NCBI GenBank assembly: GCA_022797145.1
Contig: JAAWKA010000009.1
Location: 1 to 57,712 of the forward strand
Length of the DNA stretch: 57,712 nt
DNA from: Clostridia bacterium
Lineage (GTDB): Bacteria; Bacillota; Clostridia; TANB77; CAG-508
Direction: 5' to 3'
Position 1 is the stretch's first letter, and every line of letters starts with the position of its first letter. Positions 24,545 through 34,168 of this stretch are shown here, piece after piece. The notes beneath the pieces are model-generated. The model made no database searches. It was given only the letters and a program-made list of their open reading frames with translations, and had not been told where the DNA came from. Both the position numbers and the translations under genes were made by a program.

Positions 24545-26777
24545 TTGGAAATTAAAGGACAATTAAATGAAATTATATATCAAAATGAAATAAATAGTTA
24601 TACAATAGCAATTTTTGAAACAGAAGAAGAAGAAATTACTATTGTAGGATATTTACCATTTATTAATATTAAAGATAGCTTAAAGTTAATTGGCAAGTTT
24701 GTAACTCATCAAGAATATGGTAGACAATTTAAAATAGATTCTTTTGAAAAAATAATGCCACAGACTTTATCAGCATTAGAAAATTATTTAGCAAATGGAA
24801 CAATAAAAGGATTAGGAGCTGCAACAGCTAAAAAAATAATAAAAACATTTGGAGAGGAAACAATCCACATATTAAAATATGAACCACAAAAATTGGAAAC
24901 CATAAAAGGTATAACAAAACAAAAAGCTATAGACATGTCACAAAGCTTTAATGAAAACTGGGAATTGTGGCAAATTGTGGGTTTTTTGGAAAGATTTGGA
25001 ATACCTGCTGCTAGTGCAAAAAAAGTATATAAGTTATTAGGAAATAATACTATATCAGAAATTGAGGAAAATCCATATATATTAATAGACATAATAAAAA
25101 CAGTAGACTTTAAAAAAATAGATAAAATGGCATTAGATATAGGAATATCGATAGAAAATGCAAAAAGAATAAAAAGTGGAATAAAATATAGTTTAATTAA
25201 AATAAGTTATAATGGACATACATGTGTTGAAAAATTAAAACTAGTAGATTTTACAAAAGAACTTTTAGCAGTAGATGTAAAAAGTATAGAAGATATATTA
25301 ATAGAACTAAAAGTAAAAGAAGAAATAGTAATAGAAAAACAAGATGGATTAGAATTAGTTTATCTAGTACAATTTTATAAATCAGAAATTAATATAGCAA
25401 AAAAAATAATAGAATTAGATAAACAAAAAAATATAAAGAAAGTAAATAAGATAGAAGATGAGTTAAAAAATATAGAAAAAGAATCAAAAATTAAATTGTC
25501 AAAAAAACAAATAGAAGCTATAAAGGCAGTAAATGAAAATAATGTATGTATAATAACAGGAGGACCAGGAACAGGAAAAACTACTATAATAAAAACAATT
25601 ATAGATATATATAAAACACATGGAAAAAAAGTAGTACTGTGTGCGCCAACAGGAAGAGCAGCCAAAAGAATGACAGAAACTACAAAGCAAGAGGCAAAAA
25701 CATTACATAGACTATTAGAGATAGGAAAGATTGAAGAAGAGGGAAAAATAGAAAGCACAGACTATGAAGTAGCACCAATAGATGCAGATATAATAATAAT
25801 AGATGAAATGTCAATGGTAGATATATTTTTAATGAATTATTTATTAAAAGGAGTGTATAAAGGTACAAAATTAATACTAGTAGGTGATTCAGATCAATTA
25901 TCATCAGTAGGGCCTGGAAGCATATTAGAAGATATTATAAAATCAGAAACAATAACTACTATATATCTAGATAAAATATTCAGACAAGCAGCTAAAAGCA
26001 AAATAATTGTAAATGCACATAAAGTCAACAAAGGAGAATACTTTATGACAAAAGAAGAAGCTCAGATAAAAAAAGCAAAAGAAGACTTTTTCTATATAAG
26101 AGAGAATACACAAGAAGGAATGTTATATCAAGTAATATCATTATGCAAAGAAAGACTAAAAAACTTTGGAAATTATGATTTTTTTCAAAATATACAAGTA
26201 TTGTCTCCAACTAAAAAAGGAATGCTTGGAACAAAAGAACTAAACAAACAATTACAACAAGAATTAAATCCAGAAGCAGCTAATAAAGACGAGAAAAATA
26301 GTATGGGAGTTACTTTTAGAAAAGGTGACAGGATAATGCAAATACGAAATAACTATGATATGTTTTGGGAAAAGAGAACACCAAAATATGAAAATGGAAG
26401 TGGAGTGTTTAATGGAGAGTTAGGAACAATAGAAAAAATAGACCAAACAGAAAAACAAATAAAAATAAAATTTGATGATGATAAAATAGCTTGGTATATG
26501 TTTGAAGATTTAGATCAAATAGAACATGCATATGCGATAACTATACATAAAGCGCAACGGAAGTGAATTTGATGTAGTGATATTACCAATATCACAAACA
26601 TCACCAATATTATTAACAAGGAATCTTTTATATACAGCACTAACAAGGGCAAAGAAACTATTAATAATTATAAGTACAGATAAAATAATAAATTTTATGA
26701 TAAAAAATACAGATACTAAAAAACGAAATACAGGATTAACATATAAATTGAGAGCATATAAAAATGATTTATTGTAA
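24545..26777 (+). CDS. recD2: ATP-dependent helicase RecD2, requires +1 shift at CGG 26558
   Basis: A superfamily 1B 5'-3' helicase. The N-terminal part has helix-hairpin-helix repeats (NGTIKGLGAATAKKI). The motor has Walker A ITGGPGTGKTT, APTGRAAKRM, IIIDEMSMVD and GDSDQLSSVGPG. At the last helicase motif the frame reads YAITIHKAQ, then CGG at 26558-26560, AAG and TGA. Read +1 it is GSEFDVVILPISQ and LYTALTRAKKLLI, exactly the family motif HKxQGSEF plus the required motif VI. Total 743 residues, matching the family; the unshifted product would lack motif VI. The start is a TTG with AAGGAAAT upstream. Confidence 0.93.
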
Positions 26778-26794
26778 AAAAGAAGGAGTTTTAG

Positions 26795-27445
26795 TTGAAA
26801 ATAATAGACTTTATTATAAACCTAATTTATCCTAATGTATGCGGATTTTGTGAAAATATAAATTTTGAGAATATATGTCCAAAATGTAATCTGAAAATAG
26901 AAGAACTAAAAAAGTTACAAATATATAATTATTCACATCAAAACTTTAGAAGGCATTTATGTATTTTTGAGTATAAAGGAGAAATAAGAGATAAAATAAT
27001 AGAATATAAATTTAGTGGTAAATCATATATATATGAAACTTTTGTAAAAATAATATTAAAAGATAAAAAAATATGTAGTTTTTTAAAAAACTATGCTATA
27101 ATTATTCCAGTACCAATAAGTAAAAAAAGAAAACAACAAAGAGGATATAATCAAAGTGAGCTAATTGCAAAAAAACTTGCAAATAGCCTTGAAAACGTAA
27201 AATGTATAACAAATGTATTATATAAGAAAATAAATACAAAACCACAAAGTATACTAAATAAAGAAGAAAGAAAAAGTAATATAAAAGGTGCATATGAAGT
27301 AAAAAACAAACAAATAATAGTAAATAAAAATATATTATTATTAGATGATATATTTACAACAGGAAATACAGTGCAAGAGTGTAGTAAAGTTCTAAAAGAA
27401 GCAGGCGCAAAAAATGTAGATATATTAACATTAGCAAAAGATTAA
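26795..27445 (+). CDS. ComF-family amidophosphoribosyltransferase-like protein
   Basis: The N-terminal zinc-binding pattern (CGFCENI…ICPKCN) and C-terminal phosphoribosyltransferase loop (ILLLDDIFTTGNTVQEC) define ComF/ComFC proteins, linked to uptake of transforming DNA in competent bacteria though also present in non-competent ones. The basic segment KRKQQRGYNQSELIAKKLA is typical. The 216 residues are normal. The start is a TTG with AAGGAG. It lies 17 bases after recD2; ComF and RecD2 often neighbour each other in Clostridia. Confidence 0.88.
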   Translation: MKIIDFIINLIYPNVCGFCENINFENICPKCNLKIEELKKLQIYNYSHQNFRRHLCIFEYKGEIRDKIIEYKFSGKSYIYETFVKIILKDKKICSFLKNYAIIIPVPISKKRKQQRGYNQSELIAKKLANSLENVKCITNVLYKKINTKPQSILNKEERKSNIKGAYEVKNKQIIVNKNILLLDDIFTTGNTVQECSKVLKEAGAKNVDILTLAKD

Positions 27446-27461
27446 AATAAAGAGGTGTAGA

Positions 27462-29426
27462 ATGGAAGATTTAGTTGAAAGTATATTGGATTATGTTAGA
27501 TCAGATTATACAGACTATGCAATTATGATAAATGGAGAATGGGGAAGTGGAAAAACATATTTTTGGAATAATAAGATAAAAAATAAAATAGAATCAATGC
27601 AATTAAATGGAAAGCAGTATACGACTATATATATGTCATTATATGGAATATCTAATTTAGAAGAAATAAGCAAAAAGATATTTATAGAGACTACTCAATT
27701 AATGGATAAAAATTTAAAAAAATATATGAATACAAATAATCAAACTACAATACCAGAATATGCAAAAACTGGATTAGATATGGCAAATTTTTTTGGAGTT
27801 ACACAAAATGGGGATAGAGTAGATTATTCAGATTTCTTTTCAACAGATGACAAGATATTGTGTTTTGATGATTTAGAAAGAGCAAATGTAGATGTTATAG
27901 ATATACTTGGGTATATAAACAACTTTGTAGAACATGATCATATAAAAACAATTATTATATGTAATGAAAAAGAATTGTCAACAAAACTAAAAAGTAGTAA
28001 TCTAGAAATGAAAACTTTTATAGCCACATATTTATTAGATAAACAAGGAGATTTATCTAAAACAATAGATGATAAACCAATGGTAGAAAAAATACAAGAT
28101 AAGATTGAATATGTATTTGATAAGGCAAATGACTATGAAAGAATAAAAGAAAAATTAATAGGAGAAACATTTGAGTATGCACCAGAATTTAATTACATTA
28201 TAAATGGACTATTAATGAGATATGAAAATAATGAAGCATTAATAAAGTTTCTAAGAGAAAATACATCAATGATAATATCTACATTTAATAAAAGTGGAAC
28301 AAGAAATTTAAGAATATTGAAACATGCTTTAAATGATTTTAAAAGAATATTTGAAATGGTAAATAAATATTATCCAAATACAAATAATACAGTCTTACAA
28401 ACAATGTTAATATTCACAATAGCTGTTTCATTTGAAATAAAAGCAGGAAAAGTGACAAAAGATAAATTTATTAATATACAAGACAATGAAGAATACAAAT
28501 CAATACTTGTATCATCAAGAGTACTTTTACTAGATAATAGGCAATTCTATATAAAGGAATTTGATAATAACTATTATTATAATTTTAAAGTAGAATATAG
28601 ATTTTTTAAATTTATAGAAATATATGTACGTACAAGAATATTTAATATGAAAGTCTTTAAAGATAACATGGAAGTTATTATAAATACAGTAGACACAGAT
28701 AAACTTCCAGCATATAAAAGGCTATTAACAGAGGAATATTGGAAAATAAATGATGAACAATTTGAAGGGATAATAGAAGAAATAATAGAAGATATAAAAG
28801 AAGGAAAAATAAGATTAATTGACATAGTGAAGATATTTGCATATTTTAGTTATTTTGTGAAAAAGAGACTAATAAAATATGATATGAAAACAATAAAAAG
28901 TATATTTTTTAATGGAATGAATTTAGCATCACTAACTTCAGAGTATTGTGATAATGTAGAAGAAGAATTAACACAAATTTCAATAGGGGAAGTGAATCAA
29001 GATATAGAAGATATGTTAAAGCATTTCTATCAGTTAAATGTACAATTAAAAGATAAAATGTATATAGAAAAAGCAGAAGAAATCTTCAAATGTATTCCAA
29101 TGAGAATGGAAGTATTCTATGAAAGATTTGATAAAGAATGTATGAATGTTCCAATACTTAAATATTATGAACCATTTCAAATGTTTCAGAGAATATCATG
29201 TGCAAGTAATGAAGAAATAGTTTCAATAAAGGAAAAATTAATAAATAGAGTTAAACTATATGAGCAAGAAATAGAACCAGAAATACCAAATGTAATTCAA
29301 TTGAAGAGTATAATAGATGATTATACACAAAATAAAGATACAACAATAAAAATAGTAATGCTAAAGGAATTTTCTAAAGCATTAGAATATATTATTAGCC
29401 AATATCAAAATAAAAAGAGGAAATAA
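27462..29426 (+). CDS. KAP-family P-loop NTPase
   Basis: Walker A GEWGSGKT at residues 25-32, near the N-terminus after MEDLVESILDYV, and Walker B ILCFDDLERA about 100 residues later are the KAP NTPase hallmarks. The remaining 500 residues are helical with no membrane segments, unlike the membrane KAP proteins. The motif TRNLRILKHALNDF resembles the helical lid of the family. Some KAP and related STAND NTPases act in phage defence, but nothing here proves that. It follows comF by 16 bases with a good AGAGGTG site and ends at a strong terminator. No partner nuclease or effector is adjacent. Confidence 0.82.
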   Translation: MEDLVESILDYVRSDYTDYAIMINGEWGSGKTYFWNNKIKNKIESMQLNGKQYTTIYMSLYGISNLEEISKKIFIETTQLMDKNLKKYMNTNNQTTIPEYAKTGLDMANFFGVTQNGDRVDYSDFFSTDDKILCFDDLERANVDVIDILGYINNFVEHDHIKTIIICNEKELSTKLKSSNLEMKTFIATYLLDKQGDLSKTIDDKPMVEKIQDKIEYVFDKANDYERIKEKLIGETFEYAPEFNYIINGLLMRYENNEALIKFLRENTSMIISTFNKSGTRNLRILKHALNDFKRIFEMVNKYYPNTNNTVLQTMLIFTIAVSFEIKAGKVTKDKFINIQDNEEYKSILVSSRVLLLDNRQFYIKEFDNNYYYNFKVEYRFFKFIEIYVRTRIFNMKVFKDNMEVIINTVDTDKLPAYKRLLTEEYWKINDEQFEGIIEEIIEDIKEGKIRLIDIVKIFAYFSYFVKKRLIKYDMKTIKSIFFNGMNLASLTSEYCDNVEEELTQISIGEVNQDIEDMLKHFYQLNVQLKDKMYIEKAEEIFKCIPMRMEVFYERFDKECMNVPILKYYEPFQMFQRISCASNEEIVSIKEKLINRVKLYEQEIEPEIPNVIQLKSIIDDYTQNKDTTIKIVMLKEFSKALEYIISQYQNKKRK

Positions 29427-29447
29427 ATTAAAATTTGAATTTATTTT

Positions 29448-29479
29448 AGACTGTTGATAAATTATATTATCAACAGTCT
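29448..29479 (+). terminator. Terminator after the KAP NTPase gene
   Basis: Arms AGACTGTTGATAA and TTATCAACAGTCT around a short AT loop, followed by ATCTTT. Confidence 0.85.
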
Positions 29480-29572
29480 ATCTTTATATAAAAAATCTAA
29501 CATTCTATAATGAATGAGAAATTCATCTATTTCATTAGTTTAAGAAGAAATTATACTAAGTATTAAGATTTT

Positions 29573-30241
29573 TTAAAATTTATAGAGTCTATTTTGACCA
29601 TTTTCTAGATTGAATTGTAATTTTAAGGATTTATCCCCATTATATGATGAATACCTAAAGACAATATTTCTTGCATTTTCTGGAATTTTTTTAGGAAAAG
29701 ATATAACTTCTTGAGGAGAAAAATAATGATGTTTTACAAATTCATATCTATTAGGATTACAAATGATACAAGTAATATTTGTAAAAGAATAAGATAATAA
29801 TATAAATGCAAAAGTTATGGTTAGAAAGCAGAATAAGGGAAGTATAAAATATTCAACAATACTAAAAGCTATTTTGTAATTTTTTATAAATGATAATAAT
29901 GTTGATATCATAAAAATTAATCCTAATAGAAACACTATAATATTACTAAAATTATCAAGAACTAATACTATATAAGAAATGTAATATGCCATTATTCCAG
30001 TAAAGGATAATATGCTAATTAACAAAAATTTATAGTTAATATTAACTTTAGAAGGATGATACTTTCTATAAATTAAATATATTATTATTATAAGAAAGAA
30101 TGGAAGGATGATTATTTTTAAAAAATTTATAGCTTCTTCAAGAGAATGAAATAAAAATGCATTAATAGTAAAGAATATGTTAATATATAAAGAAATTATT
30201 ATATATGGAATTGCTAAAGGTGGATTAGAGTTTTTATCCAT
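29573..30241 (-). CDS. Membrane protein of unknown function
   Basis: A 222-residue protein with five hydrophobic segments and a C-terminal soluble part (CIICNPNRYEFVKHHYFSP…IVFRYSSYNGDKSLKLQFNL) that is probably outside the membrane. The two cysteines in ITCIICNP are near the membrane face. I do not recognise the family. An AGGAGGTT ribosome site precedes the ATG. Divergent from the exported-protein operon at 30557. Confidence 0.6.
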   Translation of the reverse strand: MDKNSNPPLAIPYIIISLYINIFFTINAFLFHSLEEAINFLKIIILPFFLIIIIYLIYRKYHPSKVNINYKFLLISILSFTGIMAYYISYIVLVLDNFSNIIVFLLGLIFMISTLLSFIKNYKIAFSIVEYFILPLFCFLTITFAFILLSYSFTNITCIICNPNRYEFVKHHYFSPQEVISFPKKIPENARNIVFRYSSYNGDKSLKLQFNLENGQNRLYKF

Positions 30242-30436
30242 AAAATTATTAAACCTCCTATAATAAATTTAATTTATTATAATATATATTTTTTTTTTGT
30301 AAACTTTACTTCTAAAAGAATAGAATTATGAGTATATTTTTTACTAAATTTAAACCTATTGTATAAAATAAGATGTGTACATCTTAGATAATGATTCGAA
30401 AAAGTATATTTGATATATAAATCATATTAAATTTAA

Positions 30437-30443
30437 TGTCGAA
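30437..30443 (+). promoter_or_regulatory. Spo0A-box-like site upstream of an exported-protein operon
   Basis: TGTCGAA lies 114 bases before the ribosome site of the exported-protein gene. The rest of 30242-30556 contains no gene. TTGACA at 30472-30477 may be its -35 element, with no clear -10. Confidence 0.4.
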
Positions 30444-30556
30444 TAAGTTCGTAAAATGCCATGAAAACTGTTTGACAATATATAAAACAAAGAATAGAAT
30501 TAATTTATTAAATAAGGTACATTATGTTTTATTTAAAATAAAAAGGAGGAATAAGC

Positions 30557-31783
30557 ATGAAAAATAAAATTATTTGTAATCAAACTCTAAAGAGAACTGT
30601 TACAATACTAATTATATTTGTAATGTTCTTTTCTTTTTTTCCAGTGCATGCATTGGGAAAAGAAGAAATACAACAAGAGAAACAAGTAGAAGAAATACAG
30701 CAGAATTTAATTATAAAAATAAGATATATAACATCAATGTAGGAGAAATAGTAAAACAAATCAATGTAGATATAAAAGATTATCCATATTACTTTATAGG
30801 AGTAGATTATGGAACAACAGATATTATAATTTGTTATAATAATGCTAAAATGTCTGTTAATAATGAGACATCAGAATATTATAATCATACAGGAAATAAT
30901 ACATGTTTTTGGATTAAAATAAAAACTTCAGGTGAAGTAATAATATCACATTATAATAATGTTTCAAGTTGGCGGAGTAAAAATAGGAAAAAATGATTAT
31001 ATAGCAGCAAATTATGACATATATTATGATAAAATAAAAGTATTCAATATATATATGTATGGTAAAGAGAGAGGTATAATATTTAGTAGTAATATTTCAT
31101 GGGAAGATATACAAGTAGAACCTTTGGTTTATTCAGAAATAGAGGAGAGTGAAAATGAGTATAAGTCTATGCCATTAGCAGAATATTTAATCTCATATGA
31201 TAGAATAAAGAATTCTTGGTTAATGGCCTATGCAGGTGCAAATGCAGCTTCTAAAAAATTTCCTAATGCTTCATCAGCGTTATTATATTTTTTAACTTCA
31301 GGGCAAGAGGGAAAAACTAGTAATGGATATTTACTTGAAGAGGATATTTATAAAGAGGGACATACAATGAGAGAAATTGACCTGTATTCTGCTATAGAAG
31401 GTGATAATAAGATAGAAGAAAAAATGAAACAGAATATTTCAGAAGCTAAATATATAGCAGAAAGATTGGGGCTTAGTAATGGCGAAACTATAACTTTTTC
31501 TAATGTGTTTGAGACATCAGGTCAAACTCAAGAGAAAGGAGATTGGTATTTAACTTTAAATAGATATAGAATAAAAATGGAATGTATAGTTAGTAGAGAG
31601 GAAAAAAATTATATAATGAATGTAAGATATGGAATAATAGATTATTATGATTGGGAAGCAAATGGAGATTATTCTAAATTTTTAATAAATTTTTCTTCAA
31701 CACTTTTAAAAGAAATGAGTAAAGCAGGAATGGCAAGAAATTATACTAATTATGGAGAAATATATTTTATGGAAATATGGTAA
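30557..31783 (+). CDS. Exported protein of unknown function, with +1 shift at CGG 30973
   Basis: The start has a strong AAAAAGGAGGAA site and a typical signal peptide (LKRTVTILIIFVMFFSFFPVHAL). The product then occupies three frames. Between about 30655 and 30700 the frame moves by -1 to continue as NTAEFNYKNKIYNINVGEIV. At CGG 30973-30975 it moves +1 to GVKIGKNDYIAANYDI and runs to 31783. A G-GGA-AAA slippery heptamer in the right phase occurs at 30655-30661, but a one-base deletion is equally possible. No family is recognised. The C-terminal part (SWLMAYAGANAASKKFPNAS, NVRYGIIDYYDWEANGDY) looks like a folded extracellular domain. Confidence 0.6.
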
Positions 31784-31808
31784 AATTTACTAAAAGGAGG
31801 AAAAATAT

Positions 31809-32577
31809 TTGGAAGAAAGATGTAAAATTAAAACTGGAAAAATTATAAAAATAATAGCTATAGTTCTAATACTGATAGTTCTAGTATTAGTATTAATAAG
31901 AGTAACTATAAAAAATGAAGAGGTGTATAAGCAAACAAGTAGTAGTATAAGTATAGATAGTGAAAATATAAATGAAAACAACATACTATTGTCAAAAGAG
32001 CAACAACATAAAGGGATTAATGAAGTAAAAACAGTAATAGATAATAAATCAGATGAAATAGTTCTAATTATTGATGGGGAAAACATTAATAAAAAAGAAA
32101 TAGAGTTTGTTGATTTTAAAATGAATACAAATGAAGGTAATGAGGATGTAATTAAAAGAATAATAGAAGATTATGTGATATTAAAAAATGCAGAAGAAAC
32201 AGGAGAAGTTTTATCAAAAGAAGAAAATGAAGCCATTGAAAATATTATTAAGGAAAAGTGTAAACAACGGTAGTGAAGATATGAATAAAATATTAGAGAG
32301 ATTTAATATGAATTATGATGAGTTTTTGACATTTTATACTGAAAGGGAAAAGAAAGAAAGAACAATATTAAAATGGAAAGCAAATGTTATAAAAAAAATA
32401 AGTAATGATGAAATGGATAAAGATGAAGTAAATGTTGAAAATAATGAGTTTGCAAGTAAATATAACGAATATAAACAAAGTGAGAACCCTAATACAAGAT
32501 ATAAATTGTTAATACAATTGCAAGATATTTATATAAATTATTTAAAAAATAAATCCAAAATTGAATATATAAAATAG
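31809..32577 (+). CDS. Membrane-anchored PrsA/SurA-N-like protein, requires +1 shift at CGG 32268
   Basis: An N-terminal anchor (IIKIIAIVLILIVLVLVLI) is followed by a region with IVLIIDGENINKKEIEFVDFK and RIIEDYVILKNAEETG, the pattern of SurA_N/PrsA chaperone domains (a strand, then helices with a conserved 'V…A…G' helix). At CGG 32268-32270 the next zero-frame codon is TAG. Read +1 it continues GSEDMNKILERFNMNYDEFL, the expected next helices. Total 255 residues, with no PPIase domain. It follows the exported-protein gene by 25 bases, so it may assist its secretion. The start is a TTG with AAAAGGAGG upstream. Confidence 0.72.
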
Positions 32578-32590
32578 AGAAGTTTATTTA

Positions 32591-32626
32591 AGAGAATATC
32601 AGAAAGATAAAAGTTTCTGATATTCT
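32591..32626 (+). terminator. Terminator of the exported-protein operon
   Basis: Arms GAGAATATCAGAAA and TTTCTGATATTCTC with an 8-base loop. Confidence 0.85.
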
Positions 32627-32818
32627 CAATTATATATATATTTTACCTAAATATTAAGAAATAATTAAATTACATCATAAACAAAAAAATACAGACTTCT
32701 GTAATTTTATTTGTTTTGCAGATATATTTACTTTAATTTATTTTTTTGTCAAAATTATGAATAAAAACAAGTAAAAAAAGAATACTAAAAATAAACACAA
32801 ATAAAAGGAGGTAAAAAA

Positions 32819-33375
32819 TTGAAAGCAACAGGTGTAGTAAGAAGAATAGATGATTTAGGTAGAATTGTTATCCCAAAAGAAATAAGAAAAACACTTAGAA
32901 TAAAAGAACGGTGATCCTCTAGAAATATTTACAGATAAAGAAGGAGAAGTAATACTAAAAAAATATTCACCAATAGGAGAACTATCAGAATTTGCTAGTC
33001 GGATATGCAGAGACATTAGCAAAAACAACAGGTCATATTGCATGTATTACAGATAAAGATACAGTAATAGCTGTTTCTGGAGGGGCTAAAAAAGAGTTTT
33101 TAGAACAGGATCTAAGTGAGGAATTAGAACAATTATTAGAAGATAAAGAAATATATACAAGTAAACAAAACAATGAGGTATCAATACCAGTAATAAAAAA
33201 TGACAATAAAGAAAGAAGATATAATTCACAAGTTGTATACCCTATAGTATCACAAGGAGATGCAATAGGAAGTGTAATATTATTATCAAAAGATGCAAAA
33301 ACAAAAATGGGAGATGCAGAATTAAAAGTTGTGCAATCAGCAGCTGGTTTTTTAAGTAGTCAAATGGATATATAA
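32819..33375 (+). CDS. spoVT: Stage V sporulation regulator SpoVT, requires two +1 shifts
   Basis: The AbrB-type domain (KATGVVRRIDDLGRIVIPKE, TLRIKE) breaks at CGG 32909-32911 followed by TGA. Read +1 it gives GDPLEIFTDKEGEVILKKYS, the universal AbrB/SpoVT continuation. A second CGG at 33000-33002, after SEFAS, again needs +1 to give GYAETLAKTTGHIACITDKD and the GAF-like C-terminal domain through AGFLSSQMDI. The restored 184 residues match SpoVT (178 in Bacillus). SpoVT controls forespore genes. The start is a TTG with AAGGAGG. Zero-frame translation would stop after 31 residues. Confidence 0.93.
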
Positions 33376-33383
33376 TAAAGTAA

Positions 33384-33407
33384 GGACATAATTTATTATT
33401 ATGTCCT
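33384..33407 (+). terminator. Terminator of spoVT
   Basis: Arms GGACATAAT and ATTATGTCC with a five-base loop immediately after the stop codon. Confidence 0.75.
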
Positions 33408-33537
33408 ACATATTATAGGTAATAAAGAAAATGAGAGAAAATATAAGATAAAATGAAAAAGATATAAAGATATAAAATTATTTTAACTAAATCAACAATA
33501 TTAAATGAAGTATGTCAAAACCAATAAAAAAATGCTT

Positions 33538-33566
33538 TTGAAAGAGTAAAATACATGTGATATAAT
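33538..33566 (+). promoter_or_regulatory. Promoter of the OLE RNA-oapA transcript
   Basis: TTGAAA at 33538-33543, a 17-base spacer, TATAAT at 33561-33566, with an extended -10 TG at 33558-33559. Start of transcription is expected near 33573. Confidence 0.8.
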
Positions 33567-33572
33567 TCCTAA

Positions 33573-34150
33573 ATGTTGGTGCATTATTCTAGTTATATTG
33601 TCTATTATGAGGGTGGGGCTAAAAATCCACTAAAGGGCACATCGATGAAGTTTCTTGTTAGTGCGCAAAACGCCCAGTTATGTGTGTTATCAGGGAGTAA
33701 AGACAATAGGGAAATATGTAATGGCATACATAGTATTCCCCTATAGTCGCGGAGGCTTAAGTAAAAGTTTTAAGTGTAACCTATATAAAGTGCCAAGACA
33801 CAATATATAGTGTAGCCTGTCTTGAGTGGTAACTTTGGGATGAGTTGAAAAGGTATTTTATTATAATAGCTAAATAATAAAATATTATGGCTTTGAAATT
33901 ATTATTGCAAAAAAGACTAATAATAGGTAGCAATATATGAAGGAAAACTTCTAGAATGTTTGCTTCATAAGAAGTAAGGAAGTTTAAGGATTAAGGTGTA
34001 GATTTTAGTGGCTGTCTGGTATTCTTTAAAAAATAAAGAATATTTTCTTTAAATGGAAACAGCTAAGTAGTAATACTTAGTAGAAAATAGAGAAATTCAA
34101 CTAGACCTAAACTGCAAAGTTTACTTAAACTTTTACCAACTGTAATAATA
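33573..34150 (+). ncRNA. OLE RNA (ornate large extremophilic RNA)
   Basis: About 580 bases without a plausible gene, more GC-rich and structured than its surroundings, start at a strong promoter and end just before an OapA-type gene, the standard arrangement of OLE RNAs (about 600 nt). Segments such as GTGCGCAAAACGCCC, AGTCGCGGAGGCTTAAG and TGTCTTGAGTGGTAAC look like conserved structured-RNA blocks rather than spacer. OLE RNA forms a membrane-bound ribonucleoprotein with OapA and is linked to Mg2+ and stress responses in Halalkalibacterium halodurans. Limits are approximate. I did not fold the sequence; identification rests on size, context and the neighbouring protein. Confidence 0.8.
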
Positions 34151-34168
34151 TAATAATAGGAGAATAAA

